Part shown: one piece after another, positions 7,045-10,000 of the stretch
Layout: each line of letters begins with the position of its first letter
Position numbering within the stretch: position 1 is the first letter of the stretch
NCBI GenBank assembly: GCA_030674155.1
Contig: CM060317.1
Span: forward strand, 88,023,073 to 88,033,072
Source: Stramonita haemastoma
Taxonomy: Eukaryota > Mollusca > Gastropoda > Neogastropoda > Muricidae
Length of the DNA stretch: 10,000 nt
Reading direction: 5' to 3'
Position numbers and translations under genes: made by a program
Notes under the pieces: model-generated
Database searches by the model: none
Seen by the model: only the letters and a program-made list of their open reading frames with translations
What the model was told of the DNA's origin: nothing

Positions 7045-7214
7045 ACATTCTGCTGCCTCTTTCATGAAAGAAATGAGGAAAAGACAAGAAGAAAGAGATG
7101 AGGAAGGAAGGGGTTGGTCTCTTCCCACATTAAGCCACGTTTGTTCCTTCAATACATCAAGGAAAGTGCCTTTCGTGTCCTTCACCACAAGGGTGGAATG
7201 GGGAGGCGGATTGG
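7045..7214. other. short unique spacer
   Basis: Complex sequence, purine-rich at 7066-7110. No gene or RNA recognised. Confidence 0.5.
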
Positions 7215-7345
7215 AATGTGTGTGCGTGTGCGTGCGTGTGTGCGTTTGTGTTTGTGTATGTGTGTGTGTGCACGCACGCACGTGCGCGCGTGGTGTGTGT
7301 CTGTGCTTGTGTGTTTGTGTGTCTGTCTGTATATATGTGTACCTG
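7215..7345 (+). repeat. degenerate GT/GC alternating purine-pyrimidine tract
   Basis: TGTGTGTGCG, GTGCACGCACGCACGTGCGCGCG and TGTCTGTCTG variants. The strongly alternating CG-containing core is at 7268-7290. Confidence 0.8.
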
Positions 7346-7372
7346 AGTGTATATAATTGTGTTGGATATGAA

Positions 7373-7506
<134 letters not shown>

Positions 7507-7542
7507 CGTAATTGTCTTATTTGAGAGAGAGAGAGAGAGAGA

Positions 7543-7634
<92 letters not shown>

Positions 7635-7643
7635 AGAGAGTAG
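7507..7643 (+). repeat. tandem duplicate 2: CGTAATTG anchor plus (GA)n
   Basis: CGTAATTGTCTTATTT (two to three bases shorter than the first anchor) leads into a long GA array with GAAGAG and GAGGAG breaks, ending near 7643. Confidence 0.85.
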
Positions 7644-7800
7644 AGGTAGAGAGAGTGGTGTGCGCGCGCGCACGCGTGCCTGTCCGCGTGCGCATGCTGC
7701 CTGTGTTTTTGTGTGCGCATGTGTGTTTGCATGTGTTCAGGTAGACGCATGCACTCGTGCGTGTTTACGTACACGTGTGTTTTTGTACGCACGCAGAAAT
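7644..7800 (+). repeat. CG-rich alternating purine-pyrimidine tract
   Basis: TGTGCGCGCGCGCACGCGTG at 7658-7677, then repeated TGTGCGCATG, CGTACACGTG and GTACGCACGC units. The alternation with CG and CA/TG steps favours left-handed Z-DNA under supercoiling. Confidence 0.65.
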
Positions 7801-7965
7801 ATCAAATTGACAATATTTGTGTATATATAACGGGTATAAGCATACATGGAAAACTGCATGCATTGATCACATACATATTATTTTGTGTAAACATAATGAC
7901 TACATACACACATTAGATACGAAATGACATAATCATTGCATGCTTGTGTTCTGTATGTAGAACAA
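7801..7965. other. unique AT-rich spacer
   Basis: No gene or repeat seen. Confidence 0.5.
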
Positions 7966-8175
<210 letters not shown>

Positions 8176-8485
8176 TTCACTGCAGCAGCATCAGAAGAGC
8201 AGAGAGGTGACTGCAGCAGCAGCATCAGAAGTGCAGAGAGGTGACTGCATCAGAAGTGCGAGAGGTGACTGCATCAAGTGCAGAGAGGTGACTGCAGCAG
8301 CAGCATCAGAAGTGCAGAGAGGTAAACTGCATCAGAAGTGCAGAGAGGTGACTGCATCAGAAGTGCAGAGAGGTGACTGCAGCAGCAGCATCAGAAGTGC
8401 AGAGAGGTGACTGCATCAGAAGAGCAGAGAGGTGACTGCAGCAGTATCAGAAGAGGAGGTAAGAGAGGTGACTGCAGTATCATCA
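8176..8485 (+). repeat. minisatellite with unit GTGACTGCA(GCAGCAGCA)TCAGAAGTGCAGAGAG
   Basis: Unit starts are at 8207, 8241, 8265, 8288, 8322, 8348, 8373, 8407, 8432 and 8468 (partial), with a diverged first unit from 8176. Long units (34 or 36 bases) carry an extra AGCAGCAGC; short units (23-26 bases) lack it. The order is long, long, short, short, long, short, short, long, short, long, partial. Within the best-kept part this is a long-short-short triplet of 81 bases (8207-8287) and then 85 bases (8288-8372). Unit lengths are not multiples of three, so no single reading frame is conserved and the 65-85-codon frames here are not credible proteins. Confidence 0.95.
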
Positions 8486-9450
8486 CCAGTTTATCGGCGG
8501 CTCCATCAGACAAGAGGCTGTCAGGGAGGAGACACAACAACAGCCGCCTGGTCCCTCCCCCCTTTGTTCCTCAGACCAGCTCCAGCACAAAACACTACCC
8601 CCTTACTTCGCGCACAGGGAAATATCTGAGGGGTTGTGTCCTTAAACGGTTTTCTCGTCGTTAACTGGATTAACGACCCCTTCGGCACCTGTGTTTTATC
8701 ACAGTTCTTGATTAAACCGCTGACGCTGGGGGCAACAGTAAAGTGATAGGCTGTATGACCAGTGGCTTTCTCACTCATGGAATTCCACTTTGCAACTTAG
8801 TCTTTAGTGATCGACTATGACTCTCTGACTAGAGGCTTGACTTGCACAGTCCTCATTGTGCTGCAGCCCTGGGGGCTAGTTGACCTTTGAAGGACATCTC
8901 CAACGCTGACTGTCCTTATGCCCTCTTGGCTGAGAGAGTAGGTGTATGCTGAGGGCAAGGCATCTCCACTATAATCAAATTCTGACCAGTTTCCGAAACA
9001 GCATCTGCCTCCCCTGCTGTTTTGGAGGTCATCGTCGTACATGGCGGACAAGCAACAACACTCTCTGGAAGATTCCAGATTGGGAGAAAAGTTCTCACCT
9101 CCGTTGATCCAATCCACTCGATGACATCTACCAGTTTACGACACAGCCAACATCTTTTCTGAAGGCTGCTGCTTTGATTTGGGCTTCTCCCGTTTAAATC
9201 CCGGGTCATGATGACGGTGAAAGTTTCACTGTGATAAACGTTTGGCCATCTTTCTATCTTTCCATCGTGTGCGGTGCGTAGTGCCTGTACTGAACTCCTG
9301 TGCATTTATTTCGCTGTGTGGGAGGTCTAAACGCCAGCCTTAGCCCACAGGATCCGACATCAGATCAGCTCATTTTGTTTACAGGCTGCATGCTGAGTAT
9401 ATTGGTGTTTCCCTAACCCAGTGAACGTTGGCCTGAATCAAAGGATTTTG
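8486..9450. other. complex apparently single-copy sequence of unknown nature
   Basis: About 960 bases without simple repeats, less AT-biased than the left end. A small hairpin has GTCGTTAA (8657-8664) pairing perfectly with TTAACGAC (8670-8677). Two overlapping minus-strand frames (8815-9117, 100 codons; 8916-9305, 129 codons) show no domain I recognise. The second contains a donor-like minus-strand CGGAG|GTGAGA with the break between 9099 and 9098, but I see no convincing acceptor or partner exon. It could be intron, untranslated region, an exon fragment or a decayed transposon. Confidence 0.5.
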
Positions 9451-9451
9451 A
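9445..9451 (+). repeat. possible target-site duplication flanking SINE B copy 2 (left)
   Basis: ATTTTGA here is repeated at 9768-9774 on the other side of the SINE. At seven bases it is only suggestive. Confidence 0.35.
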
Positions 9452-9647
9452 AAAAGGTAAAGCCAAAGGTGTACCGTAACCTATGTGGTCTTTGGAGAGG
9501 AGGCATCAGAGACCTCAGCTTCTCCAGGGGCCAGCATATTGTGGGCAGTGGCGCCCATCTCTTCTCCCTCGCTGTTTTACCCTCCCTGACCCTAAAGAGG
9601 GCAGGTACCCATTTACAGATTTACAGCTGGGTGAACTGGGGGACTGT

Positions 9648-9710
9648 ACTGAAGCCAAGTGCGCACACGGTCACCCATCCAACTGGTAACCACGCTCGAT
9701 GCTGCTTAAC
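9648..9710 (-). other. 5S rRNA-like module in SINE B copy 2
   Basis: Read on the minus strand: GTTAAGCAGCATCGAGC, GTGGTTACCAGTTGGATGGG, TGACCG, then GCGCACTTGGCTTCAGT. The metazoan 5S rRNA 3' half, as I recall it, runs CTAAGCAGGGTCGGGC, CTGGTTAGTACTTGGATGGG, AGACCG and on to a GCTGTAGG end. Spacing and most positions agree over about 45 bases, including the parts corresponding to the 5S internal A box, intermediate element and box C bound by TFIIIA. The 5' half of 5S is missing and is replaced by the tRNA-like head. Confidence 0.78.
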
Positions 9711-9736
9711 ATTGGCTGTGGGAAAGTAAGCGCTCT

Positions 9737-9749
9737 GACCACTGTGCCA
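9737..9749 (-). promoter_or_regulatory. A-box-like RNA polymerase III element of SINE B copy 2
   Basis: Minus strand TGGCACAGTGGTC, with AGAGCGC following, fits the tRNA A box. The element lacks a tRNA B box, so any polymerase III activity would have to pair this A box with the 5S-like control region or rely on flanking sequence. Confidence 0.62.
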
Positions 9750-9767
9750 TCCCGTCCCCAAGTGTAT

Positions 9768-9774
9768 ATTTTGA
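9768..9774 (+). repeat. possible target-site duplication flanking SINE B copy 2 (right)
   Basis: ATTTTGA, matching 9445-9451. Confidence 0.35.
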
Positions 9775-10000
9775 TAATTTGTATGTGTATTAGCTCGAGG
9801 GGAAAAAGGCACTAGCAGGTCTGCATTTTCAGTTGACCAGGAAGGTCTAAAAATCCCCACCCTTGATTCCCCTGAAACCGCTGCAAAGATTGGAATCCAC
9901 GCAAACTTCTCATTTACTGGGCAATTTATGTCTCACAGTGATTCCCAGGTACGATGAGTGAGTGAGTCAGAGTGCATATTCTGGGTGGCCCCCGGGGTGT
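9775..10000. other. unique sequence to window end
   Basis: No gene or known repeat recognised. GAGTGAGTGAGTCAGAGTG near 9956-9974 is a very short tetranucleotide-like run. Confidence 0.5.

Larger units (their letters stand above)
9456..9760 (-). mobile_element. SINE family B, copy 2 (chimeric tRNA-like / 5S rRNA-like head)
   Basis: On the minus strand it begins GGGGACGGGATGGCACAGTGG at about 9760, continues through the 5S-like module (9710-9648), and then a body sharing many blocks with 738-988: CTTGGCTTCAGT, CAGCTGTAAAT, AGCGAGGGAGA, CAATATGCTGGCCCCTGGAG, AAGCTGAGGTCTCT and CACATAGGTTACGG. It ends in GGCTTTACC and a short T run at 9451-9455. It keeps about 28 bases after CAGCTGTAAAT that copy 1 lacks, so it is the better model of the full element. 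ATTTTGA on both sides may be the target-site duplication. It encodes no protein; LINE-driven mobility is inferred. Confidence 0.87.

Noticed and set aside
8207..8485. A CRISPR-like array
   Set aside because: Regular repeats occur, but no unique spacers separate them; units abut directly. The context is also clearly eukaryotic.
8207..8664. Plus-strand frames over the minisatellite as a repeat protein
   Set aside because: Unit lengths of 23-26, 34 and 36 are mostly not multiples of three, so successive units are read in different frames and no peptide repeat is maintained.
8815..9305. A minus-strand protein-coding gene
   Set aside because: There are two overlapping frames with only one donor-like site, no acceptor, no recognised domain and no sign of codon preference. 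Kept as a question under findings and not called a CDS.
9421..9729. A 102-codon plus-strand frame
   Set aside because: It lies antisense to SINE B copy 2 and is explained by that element.

Overview
This window looks like non-coding DNA from a large, repeat-rich animal genome. A marine mollusc, probably a gastropod, is my best guess. That guess rests on the style of the tRNA-related SINEs and the very long mixed microsatellites, not on any gene. I found no protein-coding gene, no full rRNA or tRNA gene, no CRISPR array and no bacterial operon structure. Every long open frame I examined (up to 484 codons) lies in simple repeats whose units cannot form stop codons, or antisense to a SINE. The exception is an unconvincing pair of overlapping frames at 8815-9305.

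Layout: 1-1370 is mostly unique AT-rich DNA holding two SINE copies of different families, at about 320-533 (family A, 5'-truncated) and 738-988 (family B). 1374-2640 is a chain of A/C-rich, (GT)n, (GAA)n and (CAA)n tracts. 2640-4080 is unique DNA broken by (TTCC)n and (CA)n. 4083-4670 is TCTG/TC and TTTG-type low-complexity DNA, into which a full-length family A SINE (4672-5004, with a duplicated 3' tail to 5063) has inserted. 5281-8078 is dominated by simple repeats: GA, GACA, AAAG, GA, CAGT, GT, CTGT, CT/CTT, GA and AC blocks follow one another with short unique spacers. 8176-8485 is a 23-36 bp minisatellite with a long-short-short higher-order pattern. 8486-9450 is complex, apparently single-copy sequence of unknown nature. 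9451-9760 is a second family B SINE on the minus strand.

The most interesting content is family B. Its 5' part resembles the first half of a tRNA, with an A-box-like motif. It then switches near the anticodon arm into sequence closely resembling the 3' half of 5S rRNA, including the region of the 5S internal promoter, and ends in an unrecognised body. Two diverged copies in opposite orientation (738-988 plus, 9456-9760 minus) support this independently. Family A shares the same type of tRNA head (23 of 28 positions match family B) but keeps the rest of the tRNA, including a B box, and has a different body. Together they suggest modular swapping of SINE promoters and bodies. Family assignments come from reading the sequence and from memory of 5S and tRNA consensus sequences; no database search was possible.
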